In this document: positions 43,130 to 51,701 of the stretch, piece by piece | Layout of the letters: each line of letters opens with the position of its first letter | Numbering within the stretch: position 1 is the stretch's first letter | NCBI RefSeq assembly: GCF_032461945.1 | Contig: NZ_JAWCUD010000007.1 | Location: forward strand, 248,001-312,000 | DNA: 64,000 nucleotides | Reading direction: 5' to 3' | Source: Paenibacillus_E violae | Lineage (GTDB): Bacteria; Bacillota; Bacilli; Paenibacillales; NBRC-103111 | The notes under the pieces: model-generated | What the model was told of the DNA's origin: nothing | Database searches by the model: none | What the model saw: the letters and a program-made list of their open reading frames with translations, nothing else | Position numbers and translations under genes: made by a program

Positions 43130-44157
43130 CGGTAAGGAGCCTCCCCTTTCACGATAGAATCCGCCAAATGCCCGAAATCGATCGCTACTTTCCCCATGCT
43201 CGACGCAATCCATTCGGAAATGATAACAGCCGAGATCCCTGCGGAAACCAGGGCGATATCAAAATCGTATCCGGCGATGTTTTCCTTGATGTGCGGGATA
43301 TCCTTCACACCATGGACCGGCGTAATCTCACCAACGATATTCACGCCGTGCGCGCGAAGCACTTCTGCCAAATGCGGCGCCAAATTGCCGACCAGCAGCA
43401 CCTTTCTGCCCTGTGTAATCCGCGACAGATACCCCTCGTGATAGATATAATAATTCACCAGCGAGTCCGTCAAAGTAAGTTCATGGTAGTTTATATGTTC
43501 AGCTTTAAACACCGCGAACGCGAGCGGTTGGAAATTGCGCACCCGCAGCTTCGGAATACCTACAACGCTAGCTCCGCGAATCGCCTGCACTAGTTCCGCT
43601 TTAATCGCCAGATCCGGTACTTCTACACCGGCATAAGGGAGAAACGGGCCGTCTTGCTTAATCTGCTCAATCGGTAAAATAGTCTCCTGCGCTAAGGTAA
43701 GCAGTTCCCCGTCACCTAGTCGGACGAGGGAAAATGGCGCTCTGGCGTCAAGCGCTGCGATGATTTGATCTCCTAGATCCCTCGCGGTAAGCAGGTGATA
43801 GATATGCGGCCGCAAATGTTCCACGCCGGCGGCAACAATCTGCTCAATCGTTATTTCAGGCAGGATCTGATAGTCCAGCAGCAAGCGATCGACAATCGCA
43901 TCGCCCCCATCATGTTTTCCATCCCGGTGCCCTTTATTGAAACCTTGGTCATACCCCGCATTATACCCCTGATCGTAGACGGTCACGGTTTCCATCGGCA
44001 TGAGCCTTTGCAGCGGCAGCGCGGCAAGTCTCCTGCGTTTCTTCTTTTTGCGGAGAGAAGAGAACAACCCTTTGCGCTTGCGAGAAAGCTTGCCTCGCCG
44101 GAAGGAGATCACTCTGCCTAGCTTCTTACCGCTTTGTTTCTTTTTTATGGGCAACAT
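43126..44157 (-). CDS. GT-D-type glycosyltransferase with basic/G(Y/F)xx N-terminal module
   Basis: 343 aa. Residues 1-55 are Lys/Arg rich; YDQGYNAGYDQGFNKGHRDG is the tetrapeptide repeat. The main domain (about 105-343) has FSLVRLGDGE, the nucleotide-sugar-binding hallmark of the GT-D fold (DUF1792-like), and the later KVLLVGNLAPHLAEVL and DFDIALVSAGI. Sugar donor unknown. ATG follows GGGTGAACGT. Translationally coupled to the next GT2 gene. Confidence 0.8.
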   Translation of the reverse strand: MLPIKKKQSGKKLGRVISFRRGKLSRKRKGLFSSLRKKKKRRRLAALPLQRLMPMETVTVYDQGYNAGYDQGFNKGHRDGKHDGGDAIVDRLLLDYQILPEITIEQIVAAGVEHLRPHIYHLLTARDLGDQIIAALDARAPFSLVRLGDGELLTLAQETILPIEQIKQDGPFLPYAGVEVPDLAIKAELVQAIRGASVVGIPKLRVRNFQPLAFAVFKAEHINYHELTLTDSLVNYYIYHEGYLSRITQGRKVLLVGNLAPHLAEVLRAHGVNIVGEITPVHGVKDIPHIKENIAGYDFDIALVSAGISAVIISEWIASSMGKVAIDFGHLADSIVKGEAPYR

Positions 44158-44161
44158 ACGT

Positions 44162-45373
44162 TCACCCGCCTTTGTTCGTTATCGTTAACAATTCATTCAA
44201 TCGTTTGCGATACGTATGATCCTTCAGCGTCCGCGCCAATCCTCGCAATGCGATATGCTGCCGCTCTTCTTCATGTGCTAAATAGTACTCTATTTTCTGG
44301 ATAAGCTCCTGTGGGGAACTGAAGGTGTCAATCTCTTCCCCGGGTTTATAGAAGGTTGCCAATTCGTCACGGACATCCGTTAACTGCAAAGTGCCCGACG
44401 CAGTAATATCAAAAAGCCGTGGGTTAGGCGAGAAAGCGGGGATTTGCCTGCTGTTGCTGTTATGGGATTTGTCATCGGTAGCCCGGTGAAGATTGATCAC
44501 GATTTTGGCCCCATGGTAATACTTCATCGTATCTTGTGGGCTCAACCATAAGCCTTGAATTTTGGAAGACAGCTTGTCGTACGAACTTAGCCGATCCCAC
44601 CAATAGCCGTTAATCATGACGTCCTTGTGCTGCAGATAGTCGGCTATTTCATCAATGAACGCGACTCTATTCCAGAAAGCTGTGCCAATGAAACAAATAT
44701 CTTTGCGAAAATTCGTAGGCACATAGTCCAATTTAACCGAATCCGGATTTATGCCGAACGGCAAATAATGCACATTCTGGCAGCCGAGTGCCTTATAAGG
44801 CTCAACACAGCTTTTCTCCAAGGTGAACACATAATCAAAGTGCGGGACGAGCCCGGTCGACTGATCTGAATGATACGGATCATCCGGCAGCCATATCGCC
44901 GTGCGAATGCCATGCGCCCGAATGGCTTGCACCACATCTCCCGGCAATGATTGCCCAATGGCATCGAGTACGAGGACAAGGTCCGGTCTTGTCTCCGCCG
45001 CAATTTGAACTAGAGGGTCAACCGGATTCACCACGATAACCTCTCTCACCATATCCCGCAGACTAGCCTCTATACCTTCATCCATCGCTGTATAAGGCAA
45101 TCCGTTAGCCCTAACAAACATTACCTTCAAATCCCAGAGAATGCCCCGCTCCTGCGGAATGTCCCGCATTATGCTTTGGCAGCGTCCCATGTGAAAACCA
45201 TGCGACCAGCCTTTTCCGTATCCCTGGTCACTCCCCTTTCGCCATTCATCCTGGTAGCGAGACAGGGAAGCCGGCTGCTTCTTCACTTTTACAGCTCTAC
45301 GCACACGTCTCTTCTGATTTTTCAGCGATCTGATCGGCCATTTCTTCGATTTCACGGCTCTTAAAGCGCTCAT
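44162..45373 (-). CDS. CgeB-like spore-surface glycosyltransferase with basic/G(Y/F)xx N-terminal module
   Basis: 403 aa. Basic N-terminus (KNQKRRVRRAVKVKKQP), then a short repeat (GSDQGYGKGWSHGFHMG). The rest is the CgeB-type glycosyltransferase: DLVLVLDAIGQSLPGDVV, WLPDDPYHSD, YVFTLEKSCVEPY, CFIGTAFWNR and RLFDITASGTLQLTD. CgeB of Bacillus decorates the spore crust. The ATG follows GGAGGTGA and overlaps the rfbD-like stop by 4 bp. With the two downstream genes it makes three consecutive enzymes that carry the same N-terminal module. Confidence 0.85.
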   Translation of the reverse strand: MSALRAVKSKKWPIRSLKNQKRRVRRAVKVKKQPASLSRYQDEWRKGSDQGYGKGWSHGFHMGRCQSIMRDIPQERGILWDLKVMFVRANGLPYTAMDEGIEASLRDMVREVIVVNPVDPLVQIAAETRPDLVLVLDAIGQSLPGDVVQAIRAHGIRTAIWLPDDPYHSDQSTGLVPHFDYVFTLEKSCVEPYKALGCQNVHYLPFGINPDSVKLDYVPTNFRKDICFIGTAFWNRVAFIDEIADYLQHKDVMINGYWWDRLSSYDKLSSKIQGLWLSPQDTMKYYHGAKIVINLHRATDDKSHNSNSRQIPAFSPNPRLFDITASGTLQLTDVRDELATFYKPGEEIDTFSSPQELIQKIEYYLAHEEERQHIALRGLARTLKDHTYRKRLNELLTITNKGG

Positions 45374-46266
45374 TCCATCTCACCTCCATGGATAACGACA
45401 TATCCTTTGCGCTGCAAATACTGTTCCAAAGCACTTTGCCAGCTTCTCATCGGATAAATACGATTCAATTTGTTGTTGTCCAACACACTATATAACGGTC
45501 TGCGCACTTTGGCGGCGTACGCGCTGTTCATAATCGGTATCGTCTCGCAGGTTATGCCGCAAAACGCAAACGTTTGAACCGCCAGCTCATACCAGCTGCA
45601 GGCGCCTTCGCCCGAGCAGTGATATACACCATACGCCGTTATCTCTTGTTCGAGGAAAAACTTCACGGTTTCAGCGATATCTTGTGTGTATGTCGGGGAC
45701 ATGATGACATCCTGAACAACCGAAATAGGGTTGCCTTGTTTCGAAAGTCTAATCATTGTCTCTACAAAATTGCCGCCCTTCCCACTGGCCCCAGCTTCGC
45801 CGAACAACGAGGATACACGAAAAATAAAATAGTTATCCAAGTAAGCTGCAATAGCTTCCTCTCCTGCTGCTTTGCTGCTGCCGTAAGCATTCAGGGGACT
45901 CACCCGATCTTCTTCCGTATATGGCGCTTGCTTGCTGCCGTCGAACACGTAATCGGTGCTGAAATGAATAAAGAGCGTACCATTCTGTTTGCAATAAGTC
46001 GCCATACGCAGAACGGCGATGGAGTTAATGCGGAGGGCCTTAAGCGGATCCGCTTCACACTGTTCAGTGTTATGAAACGCCGTGCAGTTAATGAGCACGT
46101 CAATGCGGCCAAGCTTTTCAAGAATGGGGATAATCGTTTCTGTATTCTCCACATCCAGCATATTCCTCGTAACCGGGATGACCTCGAACTGGCTGTTTTC
46201 CTTCAATACCCGATGAATATCGGAGCCTAGCTGACCTTTGGCGCCTAGCAGCGCGATGCGTTTCAT
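45370..46266 (-). CDS. rfbD: dTDP-4-dehydrorhamnose reductase-like SDR (RfbD/SpsK)
   Basis: 298 aa. NAD(P)-binding GAKGQLGSD at 8-16, HFSTDYVFDG (active-site Ser/Thr region), and YGSSKAAGE with Tyr and Lys of the SDR pair. It would reduce the 4-keto group of a dTDP-6-deoxyhexulose in rhamnose-type sugar synthesis. Bacillus spsK plays this part in spore-coat polysaccharide. Its ATG overlaps the upstream stop as TAATG. The exact product sugar cannot be known from sequence. Confidence 0.87.
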   Translation of the reverse strand: MKRIALLGAKGQLGSDIHRVLKENSQFEVIPVTRNMLDVENTETIIPILEKLGRIDVLINCTAFHNTEQCEADPLKALRINSIAVLRMATYCKQNGTLFIHFSTDYVFDGSKQAPYTEEDRVSPLNAYGSSKAAGEEAIAAYLDNYFIFRVSSLFGEAGASGKGGNFVETMIRLSKQGNPISVVQDVIMSPTYTQDIAETVKFFLEQEITAYGVYHCSGEGACSWYELAVQTFAFCGITCETIPIMNSAYAAKVRRPLYSVLDNNKLNRIYPMRSWQSALEQYLQRKGYVVIHGGEME

Positions 46267-47306
46267 TACTCGCTCGATCCTTGAATATCCAAGATACCGC
46301 CATAGAGCGTGGCGTCCTTAATAATCTTGTGCCACTTGATAAGCTCGCTGTACCAATCCAGCGTAATCGTTTGATCCATGCTCGGTACCTCGCCTGCAGC
46401 TAGAGCGTTATAGATCTCCAATGCTCCTTGTGCAGCCGTCCATTTGCCCTGCCAACCTAAGGCTTTCTCGATTTTGTCAAAACTGACGCGATAGGAACGG
46501 TGATCAGGTGCTCCGTACCATGCAATCGTTACAGGTTTAGGAATGACTTCGGTAATTTCTTGCGCTAGTTGGCCGAGCTGGTAATTGTTGCTGTCCGAAC
46601 CAACGTTGTAGATTTCTCCGTTTATAACCTTCGGATCAGCTTCCAGCAGCAAACACATGACATCCGTTGTGTCCTGAACATGAACGAACGGTCTCCACTG
46701 AGAACCGTCTCTCATTAAGGGAATAACCCCATTCTGATAAGCGCCTAACGCCATGCCATTAATGGCCAAATCGAAGCGAATGCGGGGAGAATAGCCGTAG
46801 ACGGTGGCCTGCCGAATGACAACGGCGGTGAAGGCCGTATCAGCTAATGGAAGCACGCCGTGTTCCGCCATTTCGTTGGCTTTGGCATAGGTTGTGAGCG
46901 GGTTCGTAGGCGAATTTTCATCGACGATGACTTCCGGCGCTTGAAAGCCGTATAAGCTGCAGGAAGACGGGAGAATGTATCGCTTCACGCCAAGTTTCTT
47001 CGCTTTATGTGCCGTGCTCACACGGGAAATATGGTTAATTTGGTGCGTTGCTTCCTGAAACAACTCACCGCTCGGGTCGTTGGAGATCGCCACTAAGTCA
47101 ATGACGGCATACACGTCAGCGAAGGCTTCCTCCTTCAGACGACGGGAGTCCTCCTTGATCGTTACCAGATTCGGATGCTGCGGGAGCTTATCGATACCGA
47201 AGAAAAAGCGGTCAACTGCCTTAACGGCATAGCCTTTATCCAGCAGCTTCGGTACCAGCACACTGCCGATGTAACCGCCCGCTCCCGTCACCATAATGGT
47301 TTTCAT
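46266..47306 (-). CDS. NAD-dependent epimerase/dehydratase (extended SDR)
   Basis: 346 aa. GAGGYIGSVLVPKLL is the NAD-binding loop; SSCSLYG and TYAKANEMAE give the Ser and Tyr/Lys active-site residues. It lies between the RfbC- and RfbD-like genes, where a 4,6-dehydratase or a 4-epimerase would be expected, but it lacks the typical RfbB phrases, so the reaction is open. Start overlaps the rfbC stop as ATGA. Confidence 0.8.
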   Translation of the reverse strand: MKTIMVTGAGGYIGSVLVPKLLDKGYAVKAVDRFFFGIDKLPQHPNLVTIKEDSRRLKEEAFADVYAVIDLVAISNDPSGELFQEATHQINHISRVSTAHKAKKLGVKRYILPSSCSLYGFQAPEVIVDENSPTNPLTTYAKANEMAEHGVLPLADTAFTAVVIRQATVYGYSPRIRFDLAINGMALGAYQNGVIPLMRDGSQWRPFVHVQDTTDVMCLLLEADPKVINGEIYNVGSDSNNYQLGQLAQEITEVIPKPVTIAWYGAPDHRSYRVSFDKIEKALGWQGKWTAAQGALEIYNALAAGEVPSMDQTITLDWYSELIKWHKIIKDATLYGGILDIQGSSE

Positions 47307-47869
47307 GATAAGTCCCCTCCATAAACAAAGTTATTGTCCGCCAGTGCAAGCGTAGGCTGCTTACGATCCCTATCCGACAAGATCGGATGCGATACAGGCC
47401 AATCGATACCAAGGTCAGGATCGTTCCACGCGATGCCTCGGTCATGCTCAGGGGAATAATAATCATCCACTTTGTACAGCAGCTGCGTGTTCGGAACCAA
47501 GGTGCATGCGCCATGGGCAAAGCCCTTCGGAACCAGAATTTGCCGTTTGTTTTCCGCGCTTAAGATTACGCCGACCCACTGTCCATAAGTTGGGGAACCT
47601 TTGCGGATATCAACGACGACGTCATAAACCGCACCGGACACAACGCGAACCAGTTTCGTTAGCGCTTTGGGCGCCAATTGGTAGTGCAGGCCTCGAAGAA
47701 CGCCCGATTCTACGGAAAGGGAATGATTATCTTGAATAAAGGCATGATGAATGCCCTCGCCAGCTAACGTTTGTTGGTTGTAACTTTCCATAAAAAAACC
47801 GCGATGATCACCATGCGCTTTCGGTTCGAGCACCAAGACCCCCGGCAGCTTGGTCGAAATCACTTTCAT
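47303..47869 (-). CDS. rfbC: dTDP-4-dehydrorhamnose 3,5-epimerase (RfbC)
   Basis: 188 aa cupin-type epimerase. HGDHRGFFMESYN, QDNHSLSVESGVLRGLHYQ (catalytic His) and VPKGFAHG are the family motifs. It epimerises dTDP-4-keto-6-deoxyglucose at C3 and C5. ATG at 47867-47869 follows GGAGCCC and overlaps the upstream stop as ATGA. Its partners RfbA- and RfbD-like genes are in the same operon. Confidence 0.93.
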   Translation of the reverse strand: MKVISTKLPGVLVLEPKAHGDHRGFFMESYNQQTLAGEGIHHAFIQDNHSLSVESGVLRGLHYQLAPKALTKLVRVVSGAVYDVVVDIRKGSPTYGQWVGVILSAENKRQILVPKGFAHGACTLVPNTQLLYKVDDYYSPEHDRGIAWNDPDLGIDWPVSHPILSDRDRKQPTLALADNNFVYGGDLS

Positions 47870-49077
47870 GAAAGGGCTCCTCCTCGTTGTTTCATAATCT
47901 GATCCACGACATAAGCGGCAAAAGGCATCGAACAAGTAAATGCCGGTGAGACCGCATTGAGTACATGCATCGAGCGTTTGTCGCCTTCGATGACAAAATC
48001 TTGAACAAGCTCCAAGGTTTCAACGTTGAGCAGCTGCGCTCGAATACCCGGTCTTAGAAAATGTCCGAAGCCCTTAGGGTCGATTTCTCTGACCATCCCC
48101 ATCCCTAACCCGATGAAATAGGATTTGATATACTTGCGCATTTCCTGAAAGGCCAAGCGTCGAAAGTGAAACGAATTTGTGATAAACAACTTCAGCTCAA
48201 AGCCGACAATTTGCAGGAACTCTTTCAGGTTAAAGCCCTGCAGCCCTTGGTAATTTTCCCGCCAAAAAGCCGGCATTGCCGTAGGCCCAATCTTAATGCT
48301 GCCATCCACTGTTTTGGTATAATGAACCCCGAGGAATGGATTTTTCAAGTTGGGAACGGGATAGATGTTCGTGACGACATCCGTTTTGTTTTTCGTATAT
48401 TTCAAGTAAATGCCTTTGAACGGAATGATCGTATATTTCTGGCCGAATCCGAAATCATGGGCAATGCTGTCAGCGTAAAGACCGGCGCAATTGATCAAAT
48501 AGCTGTACTTGAAGGTGCCTGAGCTCGTAAAAAGGAGATCTCCCCGGTGCTTGCGATATTTCGTCAAGAAATGGAACTCTACACCATTCTCTACATTTTC
48601 ACGTTTCAGCGCCCTGCAAACTTCTACGGGATCGACCGACGCCGTTGTTGGTGAGTACAAAGCTTTCCGGTATGTCTTCGCATTCGGATCAATGGAAGCA
48701 ATCTCTTGCTCATTCATCCAGATGAGCTGCACGCCATTGATGTCAGCGCGCAGCTTCAGCTCTTCCAAGCCGGCTAACTCTGTCTCATCTTTGGCGACGA
48801 CCAGCTTGCCGCATTCATTCAACTGCAAGCCATTAAGCTTACAGTAAGCTCGCATAGCCTGGTTGCCCTCTTTCGTGAACTTCGCTTTCAAGCTGTTGGC
48901 TGAATAATAGAAGCCGGCGTGCAGCACCCCGCTGTTGCGTCCACTTGCATGTGCAGCCACATCGGACTCTTTTTCCACGATGCAAATGGACACTTCCGGT
49001 TCTCTTTTCTTCAACTCACGGGCGATCGTTAAGCCAATAATCCCCGCTCCGATGATGATGTAATCGTACTTCCTCAC
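47866..49077 (-). CDS. FAD-dependent oxidoreductase, L-2-hydroxyglutarate oxidase (LhgO)-like
   Basis: 403 aa DAO-family flavoprotein. FAD-binding YIIIGAGIIGLTIARELKKR, then HASGRNSGVLHAGFYY, which is a hallmark of LhgO, and INCAGLYAD and PGIRAQL. LhgO oxidises L-2-hydroxyglutarate in the membrane respiratory chain. Here it sits inside a sugar-nucleotide operon with 4-bp overlaps on both sides, so a role in making an unusual sugar or acyl group is possible (inference). Confidence 0.85.
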   Translation of the reverse strand: MRKYDYIIIGAGIIGLTIARELKKREPEVSICIVEKESDVAAHASGRNSGVLHAGFYYSANSLKAKFTKEGNQAMRAYCKLNGLQLNECGKLVVAKDETELAGLEELKLRADINGVQLIWMNEQEIASIDPNAKTYRKALYSPTTASVDPVEVCRALKRENVENGVEFHFLTKYRKHRGDLLFTSSGTFKYSYLINCAGLYADSIAHDFGFGQKYTIIPFKGIYLKYTKNKTDVVTNIYPVPNLKNPFLGVHYTKTVDGSIKIGPTAMPAFWRENYQGLQGFNLKEFLQIVGFELKLFITNSFHFRRLAFQEMRKYIKSYFIGLGMGMVREIDPKGFGHFLRPGIRAQLLNVETLELVQDFVIEGDKRSMHVLNAVSPAFTCSMPFAAYVVDQIMKQRGGALS

Positions 49078-49835
49078 TTGTCATCACCGGCGCCCGACTT
49101 GGGTGCTGCAGCCTCAACGTTCGGATATTCGCGCAGCTTATCGGACGCTTCGAACCAAGAAGGAAAGGTGCCGGCGTCGATCCACCACCCTGTCAGCAGG
49201 TGATAGCTGAGCTTGCCTTGCATCGCATATAAGTTATTCACATCGGTAATCTCCATCTCGCCACGCGCAGACGGCTCTACCGTCTTAATCAAGTCGAATA
49301 CCGTAGAATCGTACAAATAAATGCCTGTGACGCAATACGAGGATTGCGGATGCTCGGGCTTCTCTTCAATCCGCTTGATCAAGTCGCCTTCCATGACCGG
49401 AACCCCGTATCTTCGGGCGTCCTCCACTTCCTTCAGAAATACTTTGGCTCCTTCCGGCTGAGCTTCAAATTGCTTCACGTACCCAGCCAGCGAATCCTCG
49501 AACAGATTATCGCCAAGCAGCACAAGCAGCTTCTCGCCCGGGTGCACGAAGTTGTGGGCAAGCTCCAGCGCATCGGCAATGCCGCCGGCCTCTTCCTGTA
49601 TTTTGTAGGAAATGTTAACGCCCCACTCCTTCCCGCTCCCCAGGAATTCCGTATAGAGGGAGATGGAGTGTTTACCCGTGATCAGAAGGATATCGGTGAT
49701 TCCCGCTGCTCTCAGCTTCTCGATCCCATAATAAATCATAGGATATTTACCGACGGGTAGAAGATGTTTGTTAATCATTTTCGTCAAGGGTCGCAGACGT
49801 GTGCCAGTTCCCCCGGCTAGAATGACTCCCTTCAT
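49074..49835 (-). CDS. rfbA: Glucose-1-phosphate thymidylyltransferase-like enzyme (RfbA/SpsI)
   Basis: 253 aa. Nucleotide-binding GVILAGGTGTRLRPLT and KHLLPVGKYPMIYY, then LLVLLGDNLFED (metal site), EKP and GWWIDAGTFPSW. It makes dTDP-glucose from glucose-1-phosphate and dTTP, the entry to dTDP-deoxysugars. Shorter than the classical RfbA by about 40 aa, like SpsI-type enzymes. An extra Ala/Ser/Gly-rich tail ends in GAGDDK. It lies 28 bp after the GT2 gene. Confidence 0.88.
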   Translation of the reverse strand: MKGVILAGGTGTRLRPLTKMINKHLLPVGKYPMIYYGIEKLRAAGITDILLITGKHSISLYTEFLGSGKEWGVNISYKIQEEAGGIADALELAHNFVHPGEKLLVLLGDNLFEDSLAGYVKQFEAQPEGAKVFLKEVEDARRYGVPVMEGDLIKRIEEKPEHPQSSYCVTGIYLYDSTVFDLIKTVEPSARGEMEITDVNNLYAMQGKLSYHLLTGWWIDAGTFPSWFEASDKLREYPNVEAAAPKSGAGDDK

Positions 49836-49863
49836 AGCAACGACATCCTTTCCTCTTGCTTTC

Positions 49864-50592
49864 TCATAAAAATGCTTGGGGATCGACGCCCCATTTTTCT
49901 ATAAAAATCTTGCGCGAACGCTCCACGATAGCTTGCAGTTGGCTTTCGCTTTTCTTGCCGAAGCTGGCGCTGCCATGATGGAAGATAAAGGTGTCCTCGG
50001 TCAGCATCAGCTTGTAGCCGGCTTTCCTTGCGCGATAGCAGTAGTCGTCATCCTCGTAATGACCGGGACTGAATTGTTCATCCAGGTAACCGATCTTATC
50101 CATCACTTCACGTTTGAATAAAAAGCAAAAGCCAATCAAACGCTGAACCTCCTTGTATTTCCCTTTATTTCCCACATTGTACTTAAGAATCATATCCGGC
50201 AGATTCGTATAAGGCTCTTTCATTTGTTGATTACCGCTGGCATAGTTGGTCATTGGACCTACGATGCCAATATCATGTCGAGAATACAGACAAGTAAGCA
50301 TATGATCCAACCAATTCGGTGTAAGCAGGACGTCATTATTCAGCAAAAGCACGGAACTGCCCCTGGCCAGCTTCATGCCGGCGTTACAGGCTGCAGGAAA
50401 CCCTTTGTTTTCGGAGAAGGACACGAAGGGAACCTGCTCACGGATCAAAGCATCCAGTGTCCCGTCCGTAGAGGCATTGTCGACCACAATAATTTCATAG
50501 GGGATTCGTGTGTGTTCTCTGATGGAGTAGATGCAATCTAGAAGCAACTGTTTTTCATTAAAGCTTGGGATGATGATACTTGTGCTGTTCAT
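49864..50592 (-). CDS. Family 2 glycosyltransferase
   Basis: 242 aa GT-A enzyme: SIIIPSFNE start, VDNASTDGT, LLLNNDVLLTPNW (metal-binding region), GFCFLFKREVMDKIGYLDE and GHYEDDDYCYRA. It is a clear paralogue of the GT2 core of 41684-43129 (shared GPMTNY, EDDD and HHGSASF phrases) but lacks the N-terminal module. ATG overlaps the upstream stop as ATGA, with an 8-G run as ribosome site. Confidence 0.87.
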   Translation of the reverse strand: MNSTSIIIPSFNEKQLLLDCIYSIREHTRIPYEIIVVDNASTDGTLDALIREQVPFVSFSENKGFPAACNAGMKLARGSSVLLLNNDVLLTPNWLDHMLTCLYSRHDIGIVGPMTNYASGNQQMKEPYTNLPDMILKYNVGNKGKYKEVQRLIGFCFLFKREVMDKIGYLDEQFSPGHYEDDDYCYRARKAGYKLMLTEDTFIFHHGSASFGKKSESQLQAIVERSRKIFIEKWGVDPQAFL

Positions 50593-51701
50593 ATGGCCCC
50601 CCCCGCCAGAGCTGTTCGCGTACGAAGAGCATCCTTAAACTCAAGTCTTCTTCCACGTTCATGAAGCAGCATATGGAGTGCCTCCAGATGATCGCCTACA
50701 ATCAGATTTGAAACGGGATTCGTGCTCCCTGTGTTCAATCGGGTAGGTTTGTTGGCCGTGACCACATCGATGCTTGCCGGTGCACAAATACGCAATCCAT
50801 AACGGATTGCCTTCGCCTGCGCTTTAGGAGGTACCATTAACGCTGCGCTGCCGATAACCTGGAGCGCTTTGCGGGAAAGCATGTGGGGAATCGCCGTCAT
50901 GGAGTTGGCACCCAGTTCCGGTCGACCCTGAACCCGGTTTACGAATTGTTTCACCATAGACACGCCGTCACGATGCGTGAAGAGACCGATATAAGGGGAA
51001 ATGTCGTTTAAAGCAATATCCCATCCCTGGTCGATGGCTCGAATGAAAGGCACCAATTCCTCGGTTTGAATCGGGATATCGCCATCGAGGAACAGCACCA
51101 TGTCTGCTGTGCTAAGCTTGGCGCCAATCGACCTGCCAACGTCATGACCAACGAGATTCGGATAATGAACGATCGTTGCCTTAGGGCACTGCTTAGCGAT
51201 ATGAACGCTGTTGTCGGTTGAGCCGTTAATGACGACAATGATTTCCTTCATCGGCATTCTTTCCAGCGCGTTCAGCACGCGCGCAATCGTCTTTTCCTCA
51301 TTAGATACCGTAATGACTGCTCCAATGGATTGCCTTGTCGGAACGAGTACGAGATTCGGGATTGGAATCCCCTGTTTCTCGCTATAACCTTCAAGGAATG
51401 CTCGGGAGACAGGAAGATACTGCCCCGACGAAATCGTCCCAATTTCCCCGGATGTATAAAAGGAACACCATAGAGAGTTGATGTACGAGCTCGGGTCCAT
51501 CCCCTCTATTAACGGGTGGTCCGTAGCATAACGAGCGCCAATTGCGTGTACTCTTCTTTTTAACGCGACAGACAGCGTCGCTGCTGTTCTGGTTGGTCTG
51601 GAAGCCCTCCGCAAACGGCGTACAGGGATGGGGGTTCTCAGAGTTCTTACTTTTGGCCTTTGTTTCACACGTTTCTTCACTGGTTTATTCAACAGCTTCA
51701 C
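50589..51701 (-). CDS. Family 2 glycosyltransferase with a Lys/Arg-rich N-terminal tail
   Basis: 370 aa. Residues 1-55 are very basic (PVRRLRRASRPTRTAA). GT2 core from about residue 125: IGAVITVSNEEKTIARVLNA, EIIVVINGSTDNS, VLFLDGDIPI. The end NLIVGDHLEALHMLLHERG is shared with its downstream-strand neighbour 51698, its paralogue. GTG start overlaps the upstream stop as GTGA. Basic tails recall the coat-associated module of the genes at 41-45 kb but without the G(Y/F)xx repeat. Confidence 0.83.
   Translation of the reverse strand: MKLLNKPVKKRVKQRPKVRTLRTPIPVRRLRRASRPTRTAATLSVALKRRVHAIGARYATDHPLIEGMDPSSYINSLWCSFYTSGEIGTISSGQYLPVSRAFLEGYSEKQGIPIPNLVLVPTRQSIGAVITVSNEEKTIARVLNALERMPMKEIIVVINGSTDNSVHIAKQCPKATIVHYPNLVGHDVGRSIGAKLSTADMVLFLDGDIPIQTEELVPFIRAIDQGWDIALNDISPYIGLFTHRDGVSMVKQFVNRVQGRPELGANSMTAIPHMLSRKALQVIGSAALMVPPKAQAKAIRYGLRICAPASIDVVTANKPTRLNTGSTNPVSNLIVGDHLEALHMLLHERGRRLEFKDALRTRTALAGGAI

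Noticed and set aside
45900..46230. Open frames on either strand within the rfbD-like gene
   Set aside because: Shadow frames; the minus-strand SDR motifs and 4-bp coupling define the real gene.
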